Positions 8,098 through 15,338 of a stretch of 37,374 nucleotides of DNA are shown piece by piece. The position numbers were made by a program, and so were the translations under genes. The DNA lies in NCBI GenBank assembly GCA_021781475.1, contig JAJXWT010000008.1, positions 1-37,374 of the forward strand, read 5' to 3'. Under the pieces are notes generated by a model. That model had not been told where the DNA came from. It saw nothing but the letters and a program-made list of their open reading frames with translations, and made no database searches. Source of the DNA: a bacterium. GTDB taxonomy: Bacteria; Patescibacteriota; Saccharimonadia; Saccharimonadales; Saccharimonadaceae. Position 1 is the stretch's first letter; the number at the start of each line of letters is the position of its first letter.

Positions 8098-9380
8098 AAC
8101 GCCTTATAACCACGCTTGTGGTGGTGCCACTACTGGTGTGTATTACACTCGTACAGCCTGCCTATGCAGCAGAAGTAATTGACCCGATGAGCAATGATAT
8201 TATGTTTTACGATCCAACAAGTACCGCCTGTAGTACCACACAAAGCACGCTCAGCGCTGGGCTATTAACCACCGACCTAAAAACGCGTGAACGGACAATT
8301 TTACAATTCTTTACCGGCAAGGGCCTTACCTTAGCCCAAGCATCAGGTTTTGTTGGCAACATGATGCAGGAATCAACCCTTCGGTCAGACATCATACAGG
8401 GTGGCTCAACAGTGTCAAGCAGTTACACTCCTGTTGCTGGGGTAGGTTTTGGCTTAGTCCAATGGACTACAGCTGCAAGACAAGCAGCGCTCGAAAAACT
8501 TGCACAATCTAGCAATCGACCAATTACTGATATGGGGCTGCAACTCGACTATGTATGGCAAGAACTGACCGGACCATATAAAGCAACTCTACAAACCTTA
8601 CTCGCGTACCCCAATGTTACCCCAGTTGATGCCGCAATCATCGTTCACGGCAATACACCGCTTACTAGTAGCGACCCTCGCTTTGCTATCGCACCAACCC
8701 TTGGCTACGAAGCGTCGGGCGATACCGCACAGACGGTGATTGATGTGCGCGGTGGGGTAGCGCAAACGGCTTACGATACCTTTAAGGGCACAATTGCCGA
8801 CGGTACAGGCGTACAGGGGGCATTGAGCAGTAGCGTAACACCACTTAGCACCGGGAATACGTGCAGTGGTTCAAGTAGCGCCGTTGCCTCAACAACCTGT
8901 AGTGTCACGGCGCCAGTGCAAGGCTCCAGTAAATCAGCGAATGCAAATGAACTCACCCAAGCCCAACTCACTGCTATCTACGGAGACCCGACCCCAAGCG
9001 TGATGAAACCAAAAATGGTATCGGTAGACTTTTTAGGCCACAGTGTTATGGTCAACCCAAAGGTGGCGGGGTGTTTGACCGCAGTTGCGAATGAAATAAA
9101 AACCAATAATATTCAGTATACCGTCACCAGTATTGGTGGCTACCGCTACGATGCGGCGACCGGCATAGGACACGTTGGCCTTAGCAGCTACCATGATTAC
9201 GGGGCCGCTGTTGATATTAATGCCGCCGACAACGCGTATAATGGCACCACCCACACAATGCCACAGTCGTATGTTGATGCCTTTTACCACCATGGCTGGA
9301 CGTGGGGCGGGGACTGGACAAAGAACAAAGACTGGATGCATTTTGAATTTAATGGCATAGGGCCTGGAGGGGGCAATTAA
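8094..9380 (+). CDS. Exported two-domain peptidoglycan hydrolase (phage-type lysozyme + M15 peptidase)
   Basis: The GTG at 8094 is the start, with AGGAG at 8081-8085, 8 bases upstream. A signal peptide covers about residues 1-25 and ends AYA. The first domain (about 60-230) matches phage tail lysozyme-like proteins (Phage_lysozyme2 type): GFVGNMMQESTL with the probable catalytic Glu at residue 93, and GFGLVQWT. A Ser/Thr-rich linker follows. The second domain (about 320-425) matches D-Ala-D-Ala carboxypeptidase-like M15 enzymes, with zinc ligands readable as His367 and Asp374 in HDYGAAVDIN and His416 in WMHFEF. It should cleave both glycan strands and stem peptides. Its place in the secretion operon suggests local wall opening, either for building the machine or towards a host cell. 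Confidence 0.86.
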   Translation: MKRLITTLVVVPLLVCITLVQPAYAAEVIDPMSNDIMFYDPTSTACSTTQSTLSAGLLTTDLKTRERTILQFFTGKGLTLAQASGFVGNMMQESTLRSDIIQGGSTVSSSYTPVAGVGFGLVQWTTAARQAALEKLAQSSNRPITDMGLQLDYVWQELTGPYKATLQTLLAYPNVTPVDAAIIVHGNTPLTSSDPRFAIAPTLGYEASGDTAQTVIDVRGGVAQTAYDTFKGTIADGTGVQGALSSSVTPLSTGNTCSGSSSAVASTTCSVTAPVQGSSKSANANELTQAQLTAIYGDPTPSVMKPKMVSVDFLGHSVMVNPKVAGCLTAVANEIKTNNIQYTVTSIGGYRYDAATGIGHVGLSSYHDYGAAVDINAADNAYNGTTHTMPQSYVDAFYHHGWTWGGDWTKNKDWMHFEFNGIGPGGGN

Positions 9381-10783
9381 TGAATCAACCAACACAACCA
9401 CCGAAAAAAATCCTCATCTTTGGTGCCGTGATTATTTTTATTGTCATACCCCTTATATGGGTTGCTGCAAAAAATAGCTTTGTAATCATTTCGGCAAGCG
9501 ACAAATCAGCAACCATCACCCTTACGAGCACCGACAACAGTACAAAAATTACCGCCACTGGCAGTTATGTTGGCATGGTCCCCGCAAAAGACTACACCAT
9601 TAACACCCAAACCGTCACCGCCGCTGCCTCGCAAAGCTTTTCAGCCATGCCATTCCATATTCAGTCTGTTGCTGTTCAATTAAATAAGTCAGTCCAGTCA
9701 GAAGCCGTCTCAAACATTGCCACCGACAACGTCAATGTCGCCACTGGAACAAGTCTTACTTTCGTTGATTCGGCGACCCAATACCTAGAGCGGGTTGATT
9801 CACATAATACCCTGCAACGGATTGGCGCCCCCTATAGCTTTAGCCGCGTGGCATGGAAAGATCAGACGAGCGGTATTGCGATTGGCACCGATCCCGCAAA
9901 TAATGTCGGGGTATTTGCGCTCCATGGCACCACTATCGCGGCACTGCCACTGCCAGAGGTAGTCTCAGACAGTAATAGCCTGTCTGTTGCCTATGCCGGT
10001 AATAATACCTATTACTTTACCGAAAACAATAAACTCTATAGCTATAGCGCTAGTGACCCAACATTTACCCGTGTCTCATTTATACCAAGTGGTTATGTGC
10101 TTAGTTCAGCATCAGGGGTACGGGCGCTCTTATATAACGCCAGTTCAAGCGTCGGCTCAAATTACGCCGTTACATTACTAAATACCAAAAATGGCAGCAC
10201 CAACAAAACCACTGCGCCCCTTATTGAAAACCCAAATTACACCTTTAGCTCATCGTGGTCACCAGACGGCACAAAGGTAATTATTAGTGCGTCTGGGAGT
10301 AGCACCGTCTACAACCAATCGCTACAAAAAATCTCAACCATTGCAGGGAACGCAAGCAATAGCCCAGCGTGGCTGAATAATTCATCGGTTGTATATGCGG
10401 CCCAAAACCGACTATGGCAATACTCGTTTGACACAACCGTTTCGAACGCAATCGCTTACTTGCCAAAATACGCTACCGCAGACACTATCTATACCGACCA
10501 TTCAGGGCAGTATTTATATTTCACGGTTATTACTAATGGTCAAATATCGTTATATCGAGCAGCGCTCCATAACCAGCCAATTAATATATCCGCCCAAAAA
10601 CTGGGCGAATCGAACACGCAGCAAACATCCAATGGTTGCGCAATGAATTACCTAAACTTCACCTCACTTACGATGATTGCAGACAGCCCATCAGACAATA
10701 CAAGCTGTATTGCGGCTATTCAGGATTACCTGTCAATTATTACCGTTCCCGAGACAACGCCTGTGCAAGTTTTTAACCCTTAA
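9380..10783 (+). CDS. Membrane-anchored beta-propeller-like protein
   Basis: The ATG overlaps the preceding stop by one base (TAATG), so the two are probably translationally coupled. The 467-residue protein has a short Pro-rich cytoplasmic start, one membrane segment at about residues 11-30 and then a long extracytoplasmic region. Repeated strand patterns such as SSWSPDGTKVIISASG and VAYAGNNTYYFTENNKLYSY resemble TolB/WD40-like propeller blades (about residues 130-450). Two late cysteines (NGCAMNY and NTSCIAA) may pair. No enzymatic motif is seen. It is the last gene of the operon and ends only 3 bases from the convergent dnaN stop. A scaffold or binding role outside the membrane is likely but unproven. 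Confidence 0.7.
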   Translation: MNQPTQPPKKILIFGAVIIFIVIPLIWVAAKNSFVIISASDKSATITLTSTDNSTKITATGSYVGMVPAKDYTINTQTVTAAASQSFSAMPFHIQSVAVQLNKSVQSEAVSNIATDNVNVATGTSLTFVDSATQYLERVDSHNTLQRIGAPYSFSRVAWKDQTSGIAIGTDPANNVGVFALHGTTIAALPLPEVVSDSNSLSVAYAGNNTYYFTENNKLYSYSASDPTFTRVSFIPSGYVLSSASGVRALLYNASSSVGSNYAVTLLNTKNGSTNKTTAPLIENPNYTFSSSWSPDGTKVIISASGSSTVYNQSLQKISTIAGNASNSPAWLNNSSVVYAAQNRLWQYSFDTTVSNAIAYLPKYATADTIYTDHSGQYLYFTVITNGQISLYRAALHNQPINISAQKLGESNTQQTSNGCAMNYLNFTSLTMIADSPSDNTSCIAAIQDYLSIITVPETTPVQVFNP

Positions 10784-10786
10784 CCC

Positions 10787-11887
10787 CTAGCTTTTCAGTG
10801 GCATAATAATGTGGGTGTAGTTGGCGCCTTTTTGCGCGGTCGTGAGCACGCAAGGGCTTAGCTTACCGCTAAACCGAAAGGTAATTGTGTCGCCGTCAAT
10901 CACGTTAAGCGCGTCGGCAATGTAGCGGGAATTAAGTGTAATTTGGCCACTCGCCGATATTTCGGCGCTTGCGGTCGACGTGTTTTCGCCCAGTTCCGAC
11001 GCAATCGAATGAATACTCAGTTCTTGCTTGTCTTTATCGGCATTGAGCGTCACCGAACCACCTGATTCGCGAGCAAATAGGCTGGCGATTTTAACCGTGC
11101 GCGCAAAATCATCGGCCTTAAGTGCCACGATTGTTTCCGATTCCCTTGGAATCAGCTGGCGATAGTCCGGGAAATTGCCATCAATCAGCCGGCTGGTAAT
11201 TTCGGCTTCACCAATCCGAAAACGCACCTGTGTATCGTCAAACAACACCTCGACTTCATCAATAGAATCGGTAATTGTGCGCAGCACTTCTTGCAGGCTT
11301 GGTGTAGGAACAATGGCGGCAATTTCACTTTTTGTGTTCATTAGCTGGCGCTCAGCAAGCCGGTACCCATCGGTTGCCGCCAGGTACAGGGCGCCGTCAA
11401 TCGAATGCCAAAATACGCCGGTAAGCACTGGGCGAGTTGAATCACTACTACTCGTAATCACCGTCTGGTTTAACGCCTGTTTAAGGTCAACCGAGGCAAT
11501 GCTATAGGTCACGGCTTGGGTTTCATCTATCGCTGGGAGCTCGGGGAACTCTTCGGCATCCATACCATTTACGACCGACGTGTAATTACCAGAACTGATT
11601 GTCATATGGGTTGTTTTAACCTGTAGGTTCACGGTCCCTTTTGGCAAAGAGCTCACAAATTCCGCCAGTAAGCGTGCTGGTAGGGTAATGCTGCCTTGTT
11701 TAAGCACCTTGGCGCCAATGTAATAAGTTTCGGCGATTTCAAGGTTGGTGGCGGCAACAAGCAGGCGGTTACCTTCGGTGCGGAGTAATATATTTGAAAG
11801 GACAGGCAGGCCTGCTTTACTGGTGGCAATCCGGGCAACGGCGCTGAGTGCGCGGGAAAGGTTTTCTTGGGTGACGCTGAGTTCCAT
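10787..11887 (-). CDS. dnaN: DNA polymerase III beta subunit (sliding clamp)
   Basis: A 366-residue protein of normal length for the clamp. It begins MELSVTQENLSRALSAVARI and continues with LPVLSNILL, both typical of DnaN domain 1. GNFPDYRQLIP in the middle domain and the MPL-type C terminus (HIIMPLKS) are family hallmarks. Three clamp domains of ~120 residues each are expected. It forms the ring that tethers the replicative polymerase to DNA. The start is supported by AAGGAG on the - strand at 11897-11902, 9 bases from the ATG, so unlike several genes here it has a leader. A possible -10 (TATTAT, - strand, 11930-11935) lies inside the origin element. It follows dnaA in the same direction; recF and gyrB do not follow, as a + strand operon converges on it. 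Confidence 0.97.
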   Translation of the reverse strand: MELSVTQENLSRALSAVARIATSKAGLPVLSNILLRTEGNRLLVAATNLEIAETYYIGAKVLKQGSITLPARLLAEFVSSLPKGTVNLQVKTTHMTISSGNYTSVVNGMDAEEFPELPAIDETQAVTYSIASVDLKQALNQTVITSSSDSTRPVLTGVFWHSIDGALYLAATDGYRLAERQLMNTKSEIAAIVPTPSLQEVLRTITDSIDEVEVLFDDTQVRFRIGEAEITSRLIDGNFPDYRQLIPRESETIVALKADDFARTVKIASLFARESGGSVTLNADKDKQELSIHSIASELGENTSTASAEISASGQITLNSRYIADALNVIDGDTITFRFSGKLSPCVLTTAQKGANYTHIIMPLKS

Positions 11888-12157
11888 ACTGTATTACTCC
11901 TTTTTTAATAAATTTATTTCGTCTTAGTAATAATAGGTACTGTGGATAATGGGTATAACTGGCGTAGTAGCGGGGGTAGATTGACATTTTCTAGAGTGGA
12001 AAAGCCTGTGTGCCAATTGCGAGTAACCTGTGTGGATATAGGCCATTGTGCACATGCCTTAGCCCAAATACCCATACTTGGGTGCTGTGCTGTGGACAAA
12101 CGAACACATTTTTTACTGGGTACTATGCACTGGTTGTTCACATATTGTACACAGGTA
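11888..12157. other. oriC: Candidate replication origin (oriC) between dnaA and dnaN
   Basis: The 270-base non-coding gap contains a cluster of DnaA-box-like 9-mers. These are TGTGGATAA at 11941-11949 (perfect, inverse of TTATCCACA), TGTGGATAT at 12031-12039, TGTGGACAA at 12091-12099, TTGTTCACA at 12134-12142 and TTGTACACA at 12145-12153. An AT-rich tract (about 11901-11920) lies on the dnaN side. Position between dnaA and dnaN, box density and the AT-rich flank all agree with a bacterial origin. I see no RNA gene or open frame of note here. Confidence 0.75.
11925..11949. other. Candidate DnaA-trio unwinding element next to a perfect DnaA box
   Basis: Four consecutive triplets TAG-TAA-TAA-TAG (11925-11936) are followed by GTAC and the DnaA box TGTGGATAA (11941-11949). 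Read 3' to 5' they are GAT, AAT, AAT, GAT, each fitting the published DnaA-trio pattern of purine-A-T/A. An AT-rich tract follows on the far side. The order box, short spacer, trios, AT-rich DNA is that of the basal origin unwinding system described in Bacillus subtilis. I could not verify strand orientation against that reference. Confidence 0.5.
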
Positions 12158-13540
12158 CTAAGCATATAGTTTCTCCCTAATTTCGGCAACTTGTTCGCGA
12201 ATCATAAAATCAAGCTTAATGGCCTTTTCGATTTTTTCGATGGAATGGATTGCAGTGGTGTGATCTTTGCGGCCAAGTTCTTGTGATATCTTAGGGAATG
12301 ACATGTGGAGTTCGCTGCGGAGTAGGTACATGGCAATTTGGCGGGGAACAACAATATGCTTGTCGCGTTTGGCGCCGCAGATTTCTTTTGGTTCAATACT
12401 AAAATGCTTGGCAGTTTTGTCGATAATTTGTTTGGCGGTAACATGCTGGGGGCGGGCGTGCTTAATGTTCCCCAGTAGCCCTTCGGCAGTTGTGACATCG
12501 GCAGGTACGCCGCGCATTTCGGCGTAGGCAAGTAATTGGTTGAGGGCGCCTTCAAGTTCACGCACGTTTGTTTTAATGTTTTTTGCGAGGTATTCCACTG
12601 TGTCTTGATCAAGGCTCACGCCGCTCATGTTGGCTTTGGTCTGTACGATGGCGCAGCGGGTTTCAAAGTCAGGCATTTGAATATCAATTGCCATGCCCCA
12701 CTCCAAACGGCTGCGTAGGCGCTCGGTAAGGGTGGGGATGCTCCGTGGTGGTTTGTCGCTTGTAATAATGATTTGTTTGTTTGCCTGGTGGAGGGCGTTA
12801 AAGGTGTGAAAAAACTCTTCTTGGGTTTTTTCTTTGCCAGCAATAAACTGCATATCGTCAACGATTAACACGTCGACATTGCGGTATTTGTCGCTAAAGC
12901 CTTTCTTTTTAAAGCGAATGTAATCTAAAAATTCGTTCACAAATGTTTCAGAGCTAATATAAAGGACACGGGCAGAGGCATCGCGCCGTAGTACTTCGTG
13001 GCCAACTGCTTGGGCAAGGTGGGTTTTACCTAAACCAACGCCACCGTATAAAAACAGTGGGTTATATTTTTGGCCTGGATTGGCGGCCACAGCTTGGGCG
13101 GCGGCAAAGGCAAGGTCGTTACTGCCACCAACAATAAAGCTGTCAAACGTGTACCGCGGGTTTAGGCTCGTACTGGCCGTGCTGCGCGTAGGGGTTGCTC
13201 GGCCGTTTCCAAGCAGGTCGTCGGCGCGCTGGGAACGATTGTCTTGCTCGGATTCACCAGTGGTTTCGCGGGTCACAATATGTTTTTTAGCGCCTTTTAC
13301 CACATAGGTAACGTGCGGGTTGGTAATGCCGTTGTGGGCCAAAATCTCCTTTACGGTGTCGTCAAACTTGACTTCGAATTGCCGAATCGCAAAAACGTTT
13401 GGAACCGCCACGGTTAGGTGGCTATCGTGGTGCTCAATAAGTTCGGTGTTTTTAAACCATGTGGTAAAGTTGCCGTGGCTAACGGTTAGTTCAATTTCTC
13501 CTAAAACACTCTGCCATAAGGCTGCTGCAGTTGTGTTCAT
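12158..13540 (-). CDS. dnaA: Chromosomal replication initiator DnaA
   Basis: I place the start at the ATG at 13540 (MNTTAAALWQSVLGEIEL), preceded by GAGGGG on the - strand. The longer open frame to 13663 has an unrelated leader covering the DnaA-box region. The 460-residue protein has domain I (about 1-85), a variable linker, and an AAA+ domain with Walker A (GGVGLGKTH, about 163-171) and Walker B (VLIVDDMQFI). The C-terminal helix-turn-helix domain carries the DnaA signature around DHTTAIHSIEKI. It binds DnaA boxes and opens the origin. It is followed by dnaN after the candidate oriC. A perfect box and a variant lie just upstream of its promoter, suggesting autoregulation. Confidence 0.98.
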   Translation of the reverse strand: MNTTAAALWQSVLGEIELTVSHGNFTTWFKNTELIEHHDSHLTVAVPNVFAIRQFEVKFDDTVKEILAHNGITNPHVTYVVKGAKKHIVTRETTGESEQDNRSQRADDLLGNGRATPTRSTASTSLNPRYTFDSFIVGGSNDLAFAAAQAVAANPGQKYNPLFLYGGVGLGKTHLAQAVGHEVLRRDASARVLYISSETFVNEFLDYIRFKKKGFSDKYRNVDVLIVDDMQFIAGKEKTQEEFFHTFNALHQANKQIIITSDKPPRSIPTLTERLRSRLEWGMAIDIQMPDFETRCAIVQTKANMSGVSLDQDTVEYLAKNIKTNVRELEGALNQLLAYAEMRGVPADVTTAEGLLGNIKHARPQHVTAKQIIDKTAKHFSIEPKEICGAKRDKHIVVPRQIAMYLLRSELHMSFPKISQELGRKDHTTAIHSIEKIEKAIKLDFMIREQVAEIREKLYA

Positions 13541-13801
13541 AACCCCTCGTACAACAATTAATACTCCACTTAGTATAGCGGAGTAGCAGAGTTTTCCACA
13601 ACCCATAAGGTGGTGTGAAAAAATCCACGTGGGCAAGTGACGATGGGGGTGCCAGTTATCCACAGTTCTGTGCTACCCCTGTTATTTTTGTGGATAAAAC
13701 CACAAAAAGTGGGGAAAAGTCATGTCATAATGATACAAAATTGCTAAATTTGCAAGGCTATGATTGACCGCAGAGAGGGGAGAGGGTATAATGGAGCGGA
13801 T
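13541..13801. promoter_or_regulatory. dnaA-rpmH intergenic region with second DnaA-box cluster and dnaA promoter
   Basis: The 261-base gap separates divergent dnaA and rpmH. DnaA boxes are seen at 13592-13600 (TTTTCCACA), 13656-13664 (TTATCCACA, perfect) and 13689-13697 (TGTGGATAA, perfect, opposite orientation); the last two face each other 24 bases apart. For dnaA, a - strand -10 TATACT lies at 13572-13577 with a possible weak TTGTGG -35 at 13597-13602, which the first box overlaps. DnaA binding there could repress its own gene. This may be part of a bipartite origin together with the dnaA-dnaN gap. Confidence 0.7.
13764..13792 (+). promoter_or_regulatory. Sigma70-type promoter of rpmH
   Basis: TTGACC at 13764-13769 and TATAAT at 13787-13792 are separated by exactly 17 bases. 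Only 9 bases lie between the -10 and the rpmH ATG at 13802, so the transcript would begin 2-4 bases before the start codon. A GGAG at 13793-13796 would then lie outside the mRNA. This is the clearest leaderless-type promoter in the window. Confidence 0.8.
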
Positions 13802-13939
13802 ATGCCAAAGCGAACACACCAACCACACACACGTCACCGTGCCAAAACGCATGGATTCCGTGCGCGCGTTGCAACCAAGGCTGGGCGCTTAGTCTTAAAA
13901 CGACGCCGCGCTAAAGGCCGCGCACGCCTTTCGGTCTAA
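13802..13939 (+). CDS. rpmH: 50S ribosomal protein L34
   Basis: A 45-residue, very basic protein beginning [15 protein letters not shown], with the family core [14 protein letters not shown] and a C-terminal Arg/Lys-rich end ([12 protein letters not shown]). It is a normal L34, a structural component of the large ribosomal subunit that lies against 23S rRNA. It has its usual place, divergent from dnaA and upstream of rnpA. It has its own strong promoter and is followed immediately by a terminator-like hairpin. The mRNA is probably leaderless. Confidence 0.97.
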   Translation: MPKRTHQPHTRHRAKTHGFRARVATKAGRLVLKRRRAKGRARLSV

Positions 13940-13974
13940 TATATAAAACCCCCGCTAGCCGGGGGTTTTATATA
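13940..13974 (+). terminator. Terminator-like hairpin after rpmH
   Basis: A perfect 14-bp stem is formed by 13940-13953 (TATATAAAACCCCC) and 13961-13974, with loop GCTAGCC. The stop codon of rpmH ends at 13939. The 3' arm supplies the T-rich run. It may attenuate rather than fully stop transcription into rnpA, which begins 23 bases later behind its own TATAAT at 13980-13985. Confidence 0.8.
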
Positions 13975-13979
13975 TACGG

Positions 13980-13997
13980 TATAATACAATACCAGAT
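13980..13997 (+). promoter_or_regulatory. -10 element upstream of rnpA
   Basis: TATAAT at 13980-13985 is separated from the rnpA ATG (13998) by 12 bases, so a near-leaderless transcript is expected. The usual -35 position falls inside the rpmH terminator hairpin and shows no consensus. Confidence 0.45.
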
Positions 13998-14351
13998 ATG
14001 TTAGCCGCCCGTAATCGATTCCATGGCCATGCCAGCCAAAAATACCTGTACAAAAATGGAACGTCAGTTCGTTCGCACTGGGTGGTCATTAAATATATTG
14101 CCAATCCGCGCCGTAAACAGAGTCGCGTCAGCGTGGTAATTAGTAAAAAAGTCCATAAATCAGCCGTTGGCCGCAATCGAATCCGCCGCCGTGTGTACGA
14201 AATTGTGCGCCATGAACTACCAAAGTTTAGCGGAATCTACGATATAGCGATTATTATTGTGTCGGGCGAAACCATTACCGCCAGCCACGAAGACTTAGCT
14301 GGGACAATCCATTCGCTCTTAGCGCAAACCTCTGTTTACAGTAGTAAATAA
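13998..14351 (+). CDS. rnpA: Ribonuclease P protein component
   Basis: A 117-residue protein with the RnpA signature KKVHKSAVGRNRIRRRVYEI at about residues 50-69. An N-terminal MLAARNRF resembles the usual start of the family, and a strand RVSVVISKK precedes the signature. It binds the catalytic RNase P RNA and helps 5' maturation of tRNAs. It sits between rpmH and yidC in the conserved order. No Shine-Dalgarno sequence is seen, in line with the close TATAAT. Confidence 0.96.
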   Translation: MLAARNRFHGHASQKYLYKNGTSVRSHWVVIKYIANPRRKQSRVSVVISKKVHKSAVGRNRIRRRVYEIVRHELPKFSGIYDIAIIIVSGETITASHEDLAGTIHSLLAQTSVYSSK

Positions 14352-14352
14352 G

Positions 14353-14384
14353 TGATATACTAGGGCTAATAACATAGCCGGGAG
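14353..14384 (+). promoter_or_regulatory. Possible extended -10 promoter and ribosome site for yidC
   Basis: TGATATACT at 14353-14361 gives an extended -10. A GGGAG at 14380-14384 lies 12 bases before the ATG at 14397, a rather long spacing for a ribosome site. A TTTACA at 14335-14340 is only 15 bases from the -10, so the -35 is uncertain. Confidence 0.4.
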
Positions 14385-14396
14385 AATGGTTTATCC

Positions 14397-15338
14397 ATGT
14401 TTAATTCGCTGATTGTACAACCAATTTTTAATATACTAGTTTTAATTTACAGTGTTGTTCCCTACGCCGATTTTGGTATTGCACTCATTATCTTTACAGT
14501 ACTGGTACGTTTTTTGATGTACCCACTCGTGAAAAAACAGCTCCACCAAAGCCGCGCCATGCAAAAAATGCAACCCGAACTTAAGCGGATCCAGGCCGAG
14601 TATAAAGATGATCGCCAGGCACAGGGCGTCGCCATGATGGAACTGTATAAAAAGCACAATATTAGCCCATGGCGCTCAATTGTAATTTTGATTATTCAGA
14701 TCCCGATCTTTTTAGCTTTATTTACGGTGATTCAGATTTTTGCTCAACACCGTGACCAAATTGGCCAATGGACGTACGGCTTTTTAAAGGGCCTACCCGC
14801 AATCCACTCGCTAATCCAAAGCCCAAACAATTTTAACCACACCGCCTTTGGGTTTATTGATCTTACCAAAACATCGGTGACGGCCGGGCAGATCTACTGG
14901 CCACTTATGATAATTGCCGTGATTGGCGCGGTAACTCAGTATTTTATGAGCCGCCAAATTATGCCAAAAACCGCCGCCACCAAGCGAACATTCCGCCAGA
15001 TTATGGAAGATGCCGCCAGCGGCAAGCAGCAAAATCAAAGCGACGTGAACCAGGTGGTGAGCAGTAATATGATGAAATTTATGCCGATTATGATGTTCTT
15101 TATTATGATTTCCCTGCCTGGCGCGCTTGCCCTGTACTATGTGATTTCAAACCTTGTTGCCGTTGGTCAACAGTGGTATATTTTGCGTGAAGACGAAGAG
15201 GAAATGGAAGAGATTGCCGAAGAGCCGAATAAGCGTGACGCCAGCCGTGTAAAAGCAGTTGAAAAGCGCGCCAAAGAAGCCCAAGAAGCACACGTAACCC
15301 GAATTGTCGCAAAGGATGCTGGAAGGAGGAAAAACTAA
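14397..15338 (+). CDS. yidC: Membrane protein insertase YidC/OxaI family
   Basis: A 313-residue Gram-positive-type insertase without the large periplasmic domain of proteobacterial YidC. Hydrophobic segments lie at about residues 5-25, 28-45, 94-115, 165-185 and 225-260. The conserved Arg of the hydrophilic groove is visible in VLVRFLMYPL, followed by the cytoplasmic coiled hairpin (KMQPELKRIQAEY). A charged C-terminal tail (EDEEEMEEIAEE and a Lys/Arg-rich end) may contact ribosomes. No lipoprotein Cys is seen at the N terminus. It inserts membrane proteins and here would serve the many membrane subunits of the secretion and glycan systems. Its stop overlaps the jag start by one base (TAATG). 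Confidence 0.96.
   Translation: MFNSLIVQPIFNILVLIYSVVPYADFGIALIIFTVLVRFLMYPLVKKQLHQSRAMQKMQPELKRIQAEYKDDRQAQGVAMMELYKKHNISPWRSIVILIIQIPIFLALFTVIQIFAQHRDQIGQWTYGFLKGLPAIHSLIQSPNNFNHTAFGFIDLTKTSVTAGQIYWPLMIIAVIGAVTQYFMSRQIMPKTAATKRTFRQIMEDAASGKQQNQSDVNQVVSSNMMKFMPIMMFFIMISLPGALALYYVISNLVAVGQQWYILREDEEEMEEIAEEPNKRDASRVKAVEKRAKEAQEAHVTRIVAKDAGRRKN

Noticed and set aside
11888-12157. tRNA or small RNA gene in the dnaA-dnaN gap
   Set aside because: No cloverleaf, no T-loop consensus and no terminator were found. DnaA boxes explain the conserved-looking 9-mers.
13541-13663. N-terminal extension of DnaA by 41 residues
   Set aside because: The extension covers DnaA boxes and the likely promoter and does not resemble DnaA. 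The ATG at 13540 has a ribosome site and the normal family start.
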